This document shows, piece after piece, positions 52,536 through 62,300 of a DNA stretch of 64,000 bases (the stretch's first letter is position 1; each line of letters begins with the position of its first letter). The position numbers were made by a program, and so were the translations under genes. This DNA is from an uncultured Rhodospirillales bacterium (lineage in GTDB: Bacteria; Pseudomonadota; Alphaproteobacteria; CACIAM-22H2), in the NCBI GenBank assembly GCA_937926175.1, contig CALANV010000013.1:310001-374000 (forward strand), in the 5' to 3' direction. The notes beneath the pieces are model-generated. The model ran no database searches. It was not told the origin of the DNA and saw only the letters and a program-made list of their open reading frames with translations.

Positions 52536-52931
52536 CTATCCGGCCGGCTTCTTGGTCGCGCGCGGATCGCGCGACAATCCTTTCGCCTCGAGTGCGGCCA
52601 GATATTCCTGCCAGATGCGCTCGCGGTTCTCGCCCAAATGGCGCAGGTACTGCCAGCTGTAGATTCCGGTGTCGTGCAGATCGTCGAACTTGATGCGCAC
52701 GGCGTAATTGCCAACCGGCTCGATGCCGATGATGCCGACGTCCCGACGTCCGGCGACGATCTGCTTCTGACCGGGACCATGACCCATGACTTCGGCGGAC
52801 GGGCTTTCGACACGCAGAAACTCTGCCGGATAACTGAAGACGCATCCGTCCTCGAATTCGATCTCGAGCGTCTTTTCCGCCTGCTTGAGGCGGATTTCCT
52901 TCGGCCAGTGCCGCGTTTCGAACTCGCTCAC
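52536..52931 (-). CDS. DUF971 / GBBH-like N-terminal domain protein
   Basis: A 131-residue single-domain protein. The domain is recognised by EIRLKQAEKTLEIEFEDGC, the YPAEFLRVESPSAEVMGHG block and AVRIKFDDLHDTGIYSWQYL. The same fold occurs at the N-terminus of gamma-butyrobetaine hydroxylase and in MRP-fused iron–sulfur proteins; stand-alone copies may serve iron–sulfur cluster metabolism. It starts inside the Trm112 stop codon (ATGA overlap), the common alphaproteobacterial gene order. Confidence 0.88.
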   Translation of the reverse strand: MSEFETRHWPKEIRLKQAEKTLEIEFEDGCVFSYPAEFLRVESPSAEVMGHGPGQKQIVAGRRDVGIIGIEPVGNYAVRIKFDDLHDTGIYSWQYLRHLGENRERIWQEYLAALEAKGLSRDPRATKKPAG

Positions 52932-53125
52932 GACTCGTCCTGGTCGAGCTTGCGGGCCTCGTCGATCAGCATGATCGGTATGCCGTCACGGATCGGGTAG
53001 GCGAGCCCCGCCTGCTCGCTGATCAGTTCCTGGCGCTCGGGGTCGTAGCGCAGCGGGCCTTTGGTGAGCGGGCAAACGAGGATCTCCAGCAGTTTCGGAT
53101 CGACGCCAGAGCCTTTCGCAGCCAT
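52928..53125 (-). CDS. Trm112 family protein
   Basis: A 65-residue protein. The core is LLEILVCPLTKGPLRYDPER, followed by LISEQAGLAYPIRDGIPIML, the full Trm112 signature. Only one of the usual zinc-binding cysteine positions is occupied (Cys near residue 18), as is normal for many proteobacterial members. Trm112 activates several SAM-dependent methyltransferases in eukaryotes and archaea; in bacteria the partner is unclear. The ATG at 53125 gives the standard family length. Confidence 0.9.
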   Translation of the reverse strand: MAAKGSGVDPKLLEILVCPLTKGPLRYDPERQELISEQAGLAYPIRDGIPIMLIDEARKLDQDES

Positions 53126-53201
53126 TTGACACCCCTCGGTGTTGAGCCGTCGGCGGTCATCGCCGGGGCGGTCCGAGTCATGCCCCATGTCGCACAAGGG
53201 A

Positions 53202-53870
53202 TCAATGCTTCGCCGACTCGCCGTCGGGTCGGTCGAGGACCGCCATTTCGAGTATCGCGATCAATGCGGCGGCGCGCGCGGCCGGAGTCTCGCTCTCGAG
53301 CAGGGCCTGTTTCTCCTGCGGGCTGAACGGGCAGGCCATGGCGAGTGTCGTCATCAGGCGGCCGTCGGGCGTCTGCTCGATCGCCTCCCAGTCGGCCGTG
53401 ATGCCGTGGATCGCGAAGTATCGCCGCAGTGCGCCGAGGAGACGCTGACGATCGATCGCCGGATCGCCGTCGTCGGCCGCCAGGTCGTTTTGCCAGCGGG
53501 CGAAATCCGGCATGACGCGGCGATATCCGCGAACCGTCGGAAGTTCCTCGACGATCGAGAACCGGCAAACGCCCACAAGCGTGATGAGATAGCGCCCATC
53601 GTCCGTTTCGCTGAATGCCGTTATCCGCCCCGCGCAACCGACGGAATAAAGCGGCGGCGGCTTTCCCGGCTGCTCCGGCTCGGTCGGCTGGATCATGCCG
53701 ATCAGACGCCCCGACGTGGCCAGAGCGTCCTCGGTCATGGCGAGATAACGCGGCTCGAAGATGTTCAGGGGCAAGCGCGCGCGCGGGAGCAGGAGCACGC
53801 CGGTAAGCGGAAAAATCGGCAGCACACGCGGCAGCTCCTCGAGCCTCGGCCGGGTGCTGCGCGGCGTCAT
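53202..53870 (-). CDS. LON N-terminal (substrate-binding) domain protein
   Basis: A 222-residue protein that carries only the N-terminal substrate-recognition domain of Lon protease and no ATPase or protease part. Key segments are VLPIFPLTGVLLLPRARLPL near residue 16, followed by NIFEPRYLAMTEDAL, and the VGCAGRITAFSETDDGRYLI and VGVCRFSIVEEL strands. The C-terminal ~90 residues are helical, with MTTLAMACPFSPQEKQALLE. It lies 16 bases after the thioredoxin/TPR gene, with which it is normally cotranscribed in this class. Confidence 0.9.
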   Translation of the reverse strand: MTPRSTRPRLEELPRVLPIFPLTGVLLLPRARLPLNIFEPRYLAMTEDALATSGRLIGMIQPTEPEQPGKPPPLYSVGCAGRITAFSETDDGRYLITLVGVCRFSIVEELPTVRGYRRVMPDFARWQNDLAADDGDPAIDRQRLLGALRRYFAIHGITADWEAIEQTPDGRLMTTLAMACPFSPQEKQALLESETPAARAAALIAILEMAVLDRPDGESAKH

Positions 53871-53886
53871 GACTTTTCGCCGGCCG

Positions 53887-54801
53887 TCAGGCGAACATCA
53901 GAGACGAAAGCCGCCGTCGTCCGCTCACGGTCAGGGGATGGGTGGGGCCGAGCGCTTCAAAGAATTTGAGAAGCTGCTTGCGTGCGGCCTCGTCATTCCA
54001 TTTACGGTCACGCTTGAACAGCTCGAGCAACTGGTCGACCGCGGCCTCCTGCTGGCCGCCGCCGAACAGGGCAAGCGCGAGATCGAAACGCGCCTGATGG
54101 TCGGCCGGGTCGCGTTCGACACGTTCGCGCAGCTCGTGCACCTTGGCGCTGGCTTCGGCCGTCTGTTCGGCAAGGTCGAGCGCCGCCCGGACCTGCTGTA
54201 CGTCCGGGTCGTTCGCCGCCTCCGGCGGCAGCGTATCGACGATTTGCTTCGCCTGTGCCGTATCGCCCGCCAGCACGTAGCAGCGGGCGAGCCCGGCGCA
54301 CGCGCTGACGTTCTGCGGATCACGCGCCAAAACCTGGGCATAGAGCGCGCTGGCAGTTCCGACGTCGCCCGCGGCAAGCGCGGCCTTTGCCTGTTCGACG
54401 GCCTGGGCGATCGGCGAGGTCCCCCCGCTGGCAGCGATCAGCCGCTGCACGAACTGCTTGATCTGGCTTTCCGGAATGGCGCCCACGAAGCCGTCGACGG
54501 GCCGGCCGTTCCGGAACGCGAACACCGCCGGAATCGACTGGATGCGCATCTGCTGCGCGATCTCGGGGTTCTCGTCGATGTTGATCTTGACCATCCGGAC
54601 TGCGCCGCCGGCATCGCGCACGGCACGCTCGAGCGCGGGGCCAAGCTGGCGGCACGGGCCGCACCAGGGCGCCCAGAAATCGACGATCACGGGGACCTGG
54701 CGGGACGCCTCGATGACATCGGTCATGAAGCCGTTGATGTCGGTTTCCTTGACCAGGTCGGCGCCGCCATTGGCGCGGCTGGCGCTCAGAATGGGTTCCA
54801 T
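53887..54801 (-). CDS. Thioredoxin–TPR fusion chaperedoxin (CnoX/YbbN-like)
   Basis: A 304-residue protein. The N-terminal thioredoxin domain (~20–125) has a complete active site, DFWAPWCGPCRQLGPAL, with Cys47 and Cys50. This differs from E. coli CnoX, which lacks a redox-active pair, so real thiol-disulphide activity is likely. Residues ~140–300 are TPR-like helices (AKAALAAGDVGTASALYAQV, ARCYVLAGDTAQAKQIVDTL). The family protects unfolding proteins from over-oxidation and hands them to GroEL or DnaK. It is upstream of the LON-domain gene. Confidence 0.9.
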   Translation of the reverse strand: MEPILSASRANGGADLVKETDINGFMTDVIEASRQVPVIVDFWAPWCGPCRQLGPALERAVRDAGGAVRMVKINIDENPEIAQQMRIQSIPAVFAFRNGRPVDGFVGAIPESQIKQFVQRLIAASGGTSPIAQAVEQAKAALAAGDVGTASALYAQVLARDPQNVSACAGLARCYVLAGDTAQAKQIVDTLPPEAANDPDVQQVRAALDLAEQTAEASAKVHELRERVERDPADHQARFDLALALFGGGQQEAAVDQLLELFKRDRKWNDEAARKQLLKFFEALGPTHPLTVSGRRRLSSLMFA

Positions 54802-54968
54802 GACGTTATCTCTTCCATTACGCCGAAAGGGGTATCGGCCGGACCGGCGCCCGAAAGCTCGTCCGGCAATGGGCTCGTTCCCTTACATGGCGGTTTTCCG
54901 GCGGCAAGACAACCCCGTCACGGATCAGCCCCGGCGTCTGCCTCATGCAAGGCCATGGGATACCGGGC

Positions 54969-54996
54969 TTGCATTTGGGGTGGAAGCCCGTATATT
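54969..54996 (+). promoter_or_regulatory. Sigma-70-type promoter of the tRNA-Gly gene
   Basis: TTGCAT (54969–54974) and TATATT (54991–54996) are separated by 16 bases. The predicted start, near 55003, lies about 40 bases before the tRNA. No other gene begins nearby on this strand. Confidence 0.6.
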
Positions 54997-55042
54997 CGGC
55001 GCACTTTTTCGATCCGGTCGCCGGTCATCGGCGCGGACGCCC

Positions 55043-55117
<75 letters not shown>

Positions 55118-55234
55118 TCTTTCAACACACCGACCTTCACAAGAACTTGCGCAAGGGGGCTCGACGTTGAGCCCACTGCCGCCCTGTGGACTCTCTCCGT
55201 CGGATTCGTGCGCGGCTCAGCGTGCTTGCGCATT

Positions 55235-55325
55235 TACGCACGTATCTGCATGGCGGCGCGCCTGCGATAGTCGGCGAAGTTGAGCCCGTTGAGCGTAAGG
55301 TTGCGCCTGAGGCGCGCAAATTCAG
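55235..55325 (-). pseudogene. Fragment of an fkbM-family methyltransferase gene
   Basis: On the minus strand one frame reads EFARLRRNLTLNGLNFADYR. This matches PFARLKRNLALNGLDFVDCR in the intact FkbM protein encoded at 57203–58063. At the DNA level 55270–55320 and 57641–57691 agree in 46 of 51 positions by direct comparison. The similarity then fades, and in-frame stops appear on the upstream side. No start, no SAM motif and no C-terminus remain. Confidence 0.8.
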
Positions 55326-55530
55326 CTGTTTCAGCTGTAAAAGGTCTGCGAAGTGCCACGCGCTAATGGCGTACCAATTTTATGCACCAAGGTATCCATC
55401 GGGTGTTGTGAAAGTCGCAACATATTTGTTGTCTGCCGACTACACATACCCTATATTTAGTTGGGCCCTGCGTAGCGCGAAGCCTCAAGTTCCACTTGGG
55501 GCACGTCTCCGGACATAGCGCTCGTGGGGC

Positions 55531-56376
55531 CTATTTCTTTCCGTTTCTGCGCTTGCTCCGAGAAAGGTCGACCTGCCGCTCCCTGGGCGTGAAGCACCAA
55601 TGTCGGTACGGGTGCTGCCAGCGTGCTTCCGGGGGGCCTCCGGTGCTAGTTCCGATATTGAAGCGCGGATAAATCTGCCTGATCCGCTTGTTGATGTGCT
55701 TATAGAGAGCCTCCTTGGCCCGCGTGCGCCTGCCACGCACGCGCTTACCTTCCGGCTTTTCTTTATGTTTGTCGTTCAGCCGGAACTGCATTGCGCCCAG
55801 GACGACGTCAAGGCACTGCAGGATATCGTGATCATGCGAACGCACGTCGACGATGTTCTCCGGCGAGATCGTGATACGCGCGCGCCGGAACTCTGGACTC
55901 TTGGATAGCCCGCACAAGTAGCCCTTGAACTTCGCGGCCTTCTCCTTGTTGTTCGGGAGCTGGTCAAGCAACAGCCTGATGCTTTTCGGTGTGCCATCGC
56001 CGTTCGATTCTGGCAGTCCGAAAGCGTGTTTCAGGAACATGTAATAGAGGATGAAGAACTCATCCTCTTCCTGTTCGGCAGTAAGGTTTACTGGGACATT
56101 TATGTTTTGCGTGAACATGATCCGAACCTTGATCTTGTCCATCGCCACAAGATCAAAGAACAGATCCATCAGAGCAATGTACTTTTCTAGGTAATTTTCG
56201 GTAACCTTTTGCCACTTGACCTCCTTGTTGAGGTTAAGGGCTCGCTTTTTTCTTGAAATCTCGTCTCGGACGAAATCGATGTCGTCGGAGCGAATCAGCA
56301 CGCCGCCATAGAAATTCGAGTAATAGGTCCCTTCGTCGACCGATTCGTCGCAATAAATGATGTATTCTTTGGTCAC
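55531..56376 (-). CDS. DUF3800 family protein
   Basis: A 281-residue protein of the DUF3800 family, predicted to have an RNase H-like fold. The N-terminal motif IIYCDESVDEGTYYSNFYGG carries the conserved Asp10–Glu11 pair. The central part has VKWQKVTENYLEKYIALMD. The family C-terminal motif is represented by RSHDHDILQCLDVVLGAMQF, a variant of the usual D-x2-LQ-x-AD-x4-G pattern. The last ~60 residues are very basic. Base composition is clearly AT-richer than the flanking genes, a sign of transfer. DUF3800 genes are frequent in mobile elements and defence islands, but the function is unknown. Confidence 0.85.
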   Translation of the reverse strand: MTKEYIIYCDESVDEGTYYSNFYGGVLIRSDDIDFVRDEISRKKRALNLNKEVKWQKVTENYLEKYIALMDLFFDLVAMDKIKVRIMFTQNINVPVNLTAEQEEDEFFILYYMFLKHAFGLPESNGDGTPKSIRLLLDQLPNNKEKAAKFKGYLCGLSKSPEFRRARITISPENIVDVRSHDHDILQCLDVVLGAMQFRLNDKHKEKPEGKRVRGRRTRAKEALYKHINKRIRQIYPRFNIGTSTGGPPEARWQHPYRHWCFTPRERQVDLSRSKRRNGKK

Positions 56377-57202
56377 TTGGTCAGTGCTCCGGTCGAATCG
56401 TCCATTATCTGTATTTGTCCAAATCTTGGCCGGTGCTAATCCGGACTAGCGGATGGGCTTAAAGTTCAGAGCCGTATGGACTCGGGGCGCTGAGCAGCCG
56501 TCATGCGCCGCACGCAAGCATAGGCGCACCTAAAAAAGGGCAATTAAGTCGCTAGCTCGAATCGCCCTTTTCGCGAGTATTGTGAAGGCTGTTGCGCGTC
56601 CCTCGCAAGGTAAAACAAGCTTGAGAGTTTAAATTGGAGTCTCTTTCCAAGACTTCGCCATCGCCCGGCACACGCTCATGATCGACTACGGCGTCAACGA
56701 CATGAGTCGGATGGCATAGTCGCTGGGCGGCTCCGGGCGTGAGTGACTCTCGGTGGCGAGTCAGGGGCAAAACAGCAACTAGTCCCCTCGCGCACTCCTA
56801 CATGTAATCGATACGATGACCTAGCTCGCGGTCGTCGCGGTGCCAACGTGAGAGTCCGAATCTGCTGCCGTTCTGTTGCCTTTCGAAGGCGGCCAGGCGC
56901 TGTCACGGCTCGATCCAACCGGCTGGTGCGGCGAGGCAGAGGATACCGAGAACGGATTGGGCGGTCTCGTCGGAGCGGATTGCGACGGCATGTCGCTCTT
57001 TCGGTCGGGCCCACAGGTTCTCGGCGAGACGGCGGCGGGTGCAGATCCAGGCAGCACATGCCACCAGGGCCTTGGTGCGTTGGGCCGGAATCGCCGGCCG
57101 CGGCGCTGGTCCGGATGACCTACACGTCTCGCTCGAGGCCGGTCTCGATCCTTTTCGGTGGGAGAGGCCTGCGTGCCCTTCATCGCCCGATCCTGGGCGC
57201 GA
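56377..57202. other. Non-coding, composition-shifted gap with remnants
   Basis: No supportable gene is visible over ~825 bases between the DUF3800 and fkbM genes. The left half is AT-rich like the DUF3800 gene. The right half becomes GC-rich again past ~56820, where a partial tRNA-Gly-like sequence lies. Short open frames present have no recognisable product. Confidence 0.5.
56822..56856 (+). repeat. Degenerate partial copy of the tRNA-Gly anticodon region (possible att-site remnant)
   Basis: TGCCAACGTGAG at 56841–56852 is identical to the anticodon loop and 3' stem of the tRNA (55074–55085). One mismatch and GTC follow in both. TAGCTC at 56822–56827 equals the start of the D arm (55050–55055), though the spacing differs. 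The T arm is not preserved and no cloverleaf can form, so it is not a working tRNA. Confidence 0.55.
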
Positions 57203-58063
57203 CTATGGCGTCGCGAGGAACACCTGGCCCTTGTCGATCTCGGCAGTCACTTCGCGGCGGGGGCCGAACTCGACCGCATAGGTCGTATAGCCGAAGTCCT
57301 TGAAGAACCGGACGGCGTCCATGAGGTTCAGGTTCTGGCGGTGCCAGTAGCTCGGTTCGTAGAGGAAGAAGACCTTCGGCCGGAACGTCGCGATGGTGTT
57401 GCGGGCACCTTGCAGCACATTCCACTCCTCGCCCTGCGCGAGAAGCTTGATCACGTCGAGCCGCGGTACCGGATTCTGCGCAATGAAATCGTCGAGGGCG
57501 AAGACGTCGACCTCGATCGACGAGGTCTGACGTCCGATGTTGTCGACATAGAAGCTCGCATTCGCGAAATTGCCGATCGTCTCGTCGTGGAGGAAGAACG
57601 TGCGCTTTTCCGTTCGCGCGGAGAGCGCCGCCTGCCGGCAGTCGACGAAGTCGAGCCCGTTGAGCGCCAGGTTGCGCTTGAGGCGCGCAAACGGATGTGG
57701 ATCCGGCTCGAAGCTGACGACCTTTCCGGATGGTCCCACCCGGTTCGCCATGATCACCGAGTGCATGCCGATGTTGGCGCCGATGTCGAACGCGACGTGG
57801 CCCGGGCGCAGCATGCGGTTCAGCAGCTTGCTGATCTCGGGACGGAACGCACCGTAGAAAAAGATATACCACTCCAGAAAGGACTGGGTGTCGACGTTGA
57901 TCACCAGCCCGTCGTCGTAATCGACGATGCTGCGGATCGGGTTGGCGTTACCCGGCGGATGCAGCTTGCGGACGAGCCAGTCCGTGCCCTTGGGATGAAA
58001 GCGTCGCGTAAGCCAGGCGACCGCGTGGATCAGTTCGTGGGGGAGGTTCGGGGCTGTCGCCAT
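57203..58063 (-). CDS. FkbM-family methyltransferase with altered DVEG motif
   Basis: A 286-residue protein. SAM motif I is HVAFDIGANIGMHSVIMANR (~residue 90), followed by VVSFEPDPHPFARLKRNLAL. The usual acidic KIDVEG block of FkbM proteins is replaced by VIKLLAQGEEWNVLQGA, so the conserved Asp and Glu are not in their standard places. The C-terminal part (FFLYEPSYWHRQNLNLMDAV) is family-like. The ATG at 58063 fits the family N-terminus. It is divergent from the next gene, and a fragment of a close relative lies at 55.3 kb. Confidence 0.8.
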   Translation of the reverse strand: MATAPNLPHELIHAVAWLTRRFHPKGTDWLVRKLHPPGNANPIRSIVDYDDGLVINVDTQSFLEWYIFFYGAFRPEISKLLNRMLRPGHVAFDIGANIGMHSVIMANRVGPSGKVVSFEPDPHPFARLKRNLALNGLDFVDCRQAALSARTEKRTFFLHDETIGNFANASFYVDNIGRQTSSIEVDVFALDDFIAQNPVPRLDVIKLLAQGEEWNVLQGARNTIATFRPKVFFLYEPSYWHRQNLNLMDAVRFFKDFGYTTYAVEFGPRREVTAEIDKGQVFLATP

Positions 58064-58143
58064 GGGGCCTGGAAGCGGCGGATCGCGTAGATCCGCGGCA
58101 CGGTTCGTCTTTCGCGTCCTTCCGTATCGGAGCGACGGGCGCC

Positions 58144-58971
58144 GTGTCAACAACGCCCGGCTTGGTGCGACCATTCCGGCTGCCACCGCCGATCGGCCTT
58201 CCGCAATCGCCGTGCCCGGACTGCCGGCGCAGCTTCCTGCCCATTGCAGGACGGCGCCCGGGGAAGATCGCGCTCAACTGCGGAACGATGCAGGTCCATT
58301 ATCGGCGCCGTGCCGGAATCGTTCCCCGACCCGATCGACATGGAACTTTGGCGTTTCCGCGCCATTCGACGCACCACGTGCGCTCGGTGTTCGACGCCGA
58401 CGCCTATGCCGAGCAGTTGTTGGGGCTACCGCCGCGATTCCAACCGGTCGTGGTCTGTCTGTACTGGAAAGACATCCTGCACAACCGGGCGAAACCCTTC
58501 CTCGATCGTGGCTTACCGGTCGTAACCGCGGGCCACATGGCAGATCCGACCTTTGTGGAGCGGCTCTACGCCCTGATGTCGCGCTTTCGCTACGTCACGG
58601 GGAACGAGGTCGGATCGCACACCACGTTCGCGCTGGAGATGGGCATTCCTTATTTCCATCTTGGCGACTTGCCGTTCGTCAGGGACGAGACCGGCGGCGA
58701 CCCGCTGTGGGCGGGCAAAGACAGGCAGCGTCCGGATCGGCTGATCTCCATCGAGGACATGGGGCCGGTCGTCCACCGCTATCGGGAACTCGTACCCGGC
58801 CCCGATGCGGTGGAGCCGATCAGCCCCGCGCTCGCGGCGTTCGTCCGGAGCGTGCATGGATGCGACGAAGCGATCGATCTCGACGCGTTGCGCGAATGTG
58901 TCATCCGGGCCGCCATCGGCATCGGGCGTACGGGCAATGGTTCGCATCGCAACGCCTTCGGTCGTGCCTGA
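58144..58971 (+). CDS. Unrecognised protein, possibly surface-polysaccharide related
   Basis: A 275-residue product. From about residue 75 the sequence looks like real coding DNA, with RFQPVVVCLYWKDILHNRAK, PVVTAGHMADPTFVERLYAL and RYVTGNEVGSHTTFALEMGI followed by PYFHLGD. The last block resembles the nucleotide-sugar or lipid-sugar handling segments found in capsule/surface-glycan proteins (weak inference). The first ~70 residues are Pro/Arg-rich with a CPDC pair and look less natural; the true start may be internal, or the 5' end may be damaged. Divergent from the fkbM gene. Confidence 0.55.
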   Translation: MSTTPGLVRPFRLPPPIGLPQSPCPDCRRSFLPIAGRRPGKIALNCGTMQVHYRRRAGIVPRPDRHGTLAFPRHSTHHVRSVFDADAYAEQLLGLPPRFQPVVVCLYWKDILHNRAKPFLDRGLPVVTAGHMADPTFVERLYALMSRFRYVTGNEVGSHTTFALEMGIPYFHLGDLPFVRDETGGDPLWAGKDRQRPDRLISIEDMGPVVHRYRELVPGPDAVEPISPALAAFVRSVHGCDEAIDLDALRECVIRAAIGIGRTGNGSHRNAFGRA

Positions 58972-59343
58972 AGGTCGTTGCGCAACGGCCGGGAAGATCT
59001 GATTCGGCCGCCGCTTCGCGCTGCCATTGCAATGCAATGAGGCGGCAATCGCGGGGTGGGGCGCGCGGTTCGAAGGTTCGGAAATGCGCGCGACTGTCGT
59101 TCGGGTCAGGTCTTGCTCGCGCCCGCCGTCGGGCGGGGCCGGACGGGAGTCCCGGGAGAGATCTCCGGCCGCCGTTCGCACCCTTTGGCCCGTCCGCACG
59201 TTACCCCACGCCGGCATGCCGCCCGCGGGCACGCCGTACTTGAACCTTCCGTCTATACATACGCCGACGCTGGTCCGTCGGCCTGATCCTGGGCTACGCT
59301 AGACGGAACACAGCATCCCGACGCCGCCGAAGGACAGGGGTTC
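58972..59343. other. Intergenic region upstream of the glutamate dehydrogenase gene
   Basis: 372 bases with no credible gene: an open frame at 59027–59302 has unusual composition and no known features. The region should contain the promoter of the dehydrogenase gene. I see no strong -35/-10 pair and no T-run hairpin. Confidence 0.4.
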
Positions 59344-62300
59344 ATGCCGACCGACATGGAGGCTCGCAAGCGCGAGCTGATTGAACGGATCGTCGAACTC
59401 GCGCGCATCCGACTGGGTGCCAAGGCCGCCCCCGCGGCCGCGTTCCTCCGGGCCTTCTACGCGAATGTCGCGCCGGAGGACATGATTTCACGCACGGACG
59501 AAGATCTTTACGGCGCCGCTCTGGCGCTCTGGCAGTTCGGCAGCACGCGAACGCCAGGCCAGCCGAAGATTCGCGTCTACACGCCGCGGTTTGCCGAACA
59601 CGGCTGGAGCTCGACGCATTCGGTCGTCGAAATCGTCAACGACGACATGCCGTTCCTCGTCGACTCGGTCACAGCGGAGCTCAATCGTCGCGACATCAAC
59701 GTCCATCTGGTCATCCACCCGATCGTGCGCGTGGCGCGTGACGGGAACGGCGTCGTCCAGGCCATTTCGGAAGGCGCGCCGGAATCTTTCATGCACGTCG
59801 AGATCGACCGCCAGGGTGCGTTCGACGTGATGGCCGATATCGCCGCCGGCCTCAATGCAGTACTTGCCGACGTGCGGGTAAGCGTTGCCGATTGGAAGCC
59901 GATGCTGGCGCGCATCCGCAACGTCGTCGACGAGCTTTCCGATCGGCCGCCACCCCTTCCTGCCGACGAGGTTCGAATCGCGCGCGAGTTTCTGTCCTGG
60001 ATGGCCGATGACCATTTCACGTTCCTCGGGTACCGCGAATACGAGTTCAGCGGCGAGGGTGACGGGGCGCGGGCCAATGTCGTTCCGGGCTCGGGCCTTG
60101 GACTCTGCCGCGACGACTCGTTCCTGGTCTTCGACGGACTCAGGAATCTCGGCGCGCTGCCGCCGGACGTGCGTCACTTCGTGCGTCAGCCGCGCCTGAT
60201 GATGATCACGAAGGCCAACCGCCGCTCGACCGTCCATCGTCCGGTTTATCTCGACGCGATCCTCGTCAAGTGCTTCGACAGGGGCGGCCGCGTGACCGGC
60301 CAGCGCCTGTTTCTGGGCCTGTTCACGTCGACCGCGTACCACCAGAGCCCGCGAACGATTCCGATGCTGGCGCAAAAGGTGGAGCGCATCGTCGCCCGTG
60401 CCGGTTTCGCGCCGAACAGCCACGACGGCAAGGCGCTTCTCCATATCCTCGAGACGTTCTCTCGCAACGAGCTCTTCCAGGCGACCGAGGACGAGCTCTT
60501 CGAAATGAGCCTGGGCGTCCTTCGGCTTCAGGACCGGCAGAAAATCGCGCTGTTTGTCCGCAAGGACTCGTTCGAGCGGTTTCTGTCGTGCTTCGTCTAC
60601 GCGCCGCGCGACCGATATACGACCGAGCTGCGACTGCGGTTCCAGAAGATCCTCGAGTCGGCATTCAACGGCAAGGTCATCGCGTTTTCCAGCCATTTCG
60701 GCGACGAAACGCCCCTCGTGCGCCTGCACCTCATCATCCAGACGACGCCCGGCCGGATCCCGGACTTCAGCATCCCGGAGATCACGGGCCGCCTCGTCGA
60801 GGCCGCGCGGACATTCTCGGACAAGCTCAAGGACGCACTGGTGGCGCTCGAGGGAGAGGACCGGGGTCTCGCCACGTGGCGCCGCTATGCGACGGCCTTC
60901 TCGGCCGCCTATCGCGAGAGCTTCACGCCGGAGGCGGCGGTCGACGACATCGGCAAGATCGAATCCGTGCTTGCCGGTCATACGACGCTCGCCCTCGACG
61001 TGTACCGCGATCCCGACGCGCCCAGCGACGAGATCCGGCTTCGGCTGTTCCACAAGAGGCGCCCGCTGCCGCTGTCCGACATCCTTCCGATACTCGAGGC
61101 GTTCGGTCTGCGCGTGATCTCGGAAACGCCGTTCGAGATCGCGCCGGCCGGCAGCGATGACCGCGTATGGATGCATGACTTCGTGATGGTCGTTCCGGCC
61201 GGCGTCGAGCTCGACTTCCCCGTGATCAAGCCGCTGCTCGAGGAGGCGTTCGCGTCCGTCTGGGCGGGTGCCACGGAGAACGACGGTTTCAACCGGCTCG
61301 TCGTCGCCGCGCGCCTGTCGGTGCGCAAGGTCAGCATCCTGCGCGCCTATGCCAAGTATCTGCGTCAGATCGGGATTCCCTTCAGCCAGGCCTATATGGA
61401 AGACGCGCTCGCGCGTTATCCGCGGATCGCCGGTCGTGTGGTCGAGCTTTTCCTCGTCCGAAACGATCCGGCCGCGCGTGAAGGCGCCGAAGCCAAGGCG
61501 GCGGCAATCGAGGCCGAGATCGAGCGTCTGCTCGATCAGGTCACGAGCCTCGACGATGACCGAATCCTTCGACGCTTCGTGAATCTCGTGCGCGCCACGC
61601 TGCGGACGAATTATTTCCAGCGCGACGCTCAGGGGCGTCCGAAGGACTGGATTTCGCTGAAGCTGGACAGCGGCATGATCGACGACGTGCCGCTGCCGCG
61701 GCCGTTCGTCGAAATTTTCGTCTACAGCCCGCGCGTCGAGGCCATTCATCTGCGCGGCGGCAAGGTCGCGCGCGGAGGTATCCGCTGGTCGGACCGGCGC
61801 GAGGATTTCCGGACAGAGATTCTGGGCCTGATGAAGGCGCAGATGGTGAAAAACGCCGTCATCGTGCCGGTCGGCTCGAAAGGCGGGTTCTACGTGAAGC
61901 GACCGCCCGCCGCCGAGGCAGGGCGCGAGGCCGCACTCGCGGAAGGCATCGAATGCTACAAGACGATGATGCGCGGCCTTCTCGACGTTACCGACAACCT
62001 CACCGTCGACGGCGTGAAGCCGCCGCCCGACGTTGTTCGTCATGACGGGGACGATCCGTATCTGGTAGTCGCGGCGGACAAGGGCACGGCCACCTTCTCG
62101 GACATCGCCAATGGAGTCGCCCGGGACTACAGGTTCTGGCTGGGTGACGCGTTCGCCTCGGGCGGATCATCGGGTTACGATCACAAGGGAATGGGCATTA
62201 CCGCGCGCGGCGCGTGGGAAGCCGTCAAACGTCATTTCCGCGAACTCGGCATCGACGTCCAGACGACCCCGTTCACGGTGGTGGGCGTCGGCGACATGTC

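Noticed and set aside
55186..55518. 110-residue plus-strand open frame after the tRNA
   Set aside because: It runs antisense across the fkbM fragment and has no recognisable features.
59488..62043. 851-residue open frame on the minus strand
   Set aside because: It lies entirely inside the glutamate dehydrogenase gene in the opposite frame; composition is typical of an antisense shadow in GC-rich DNA and no domain is recognisable.
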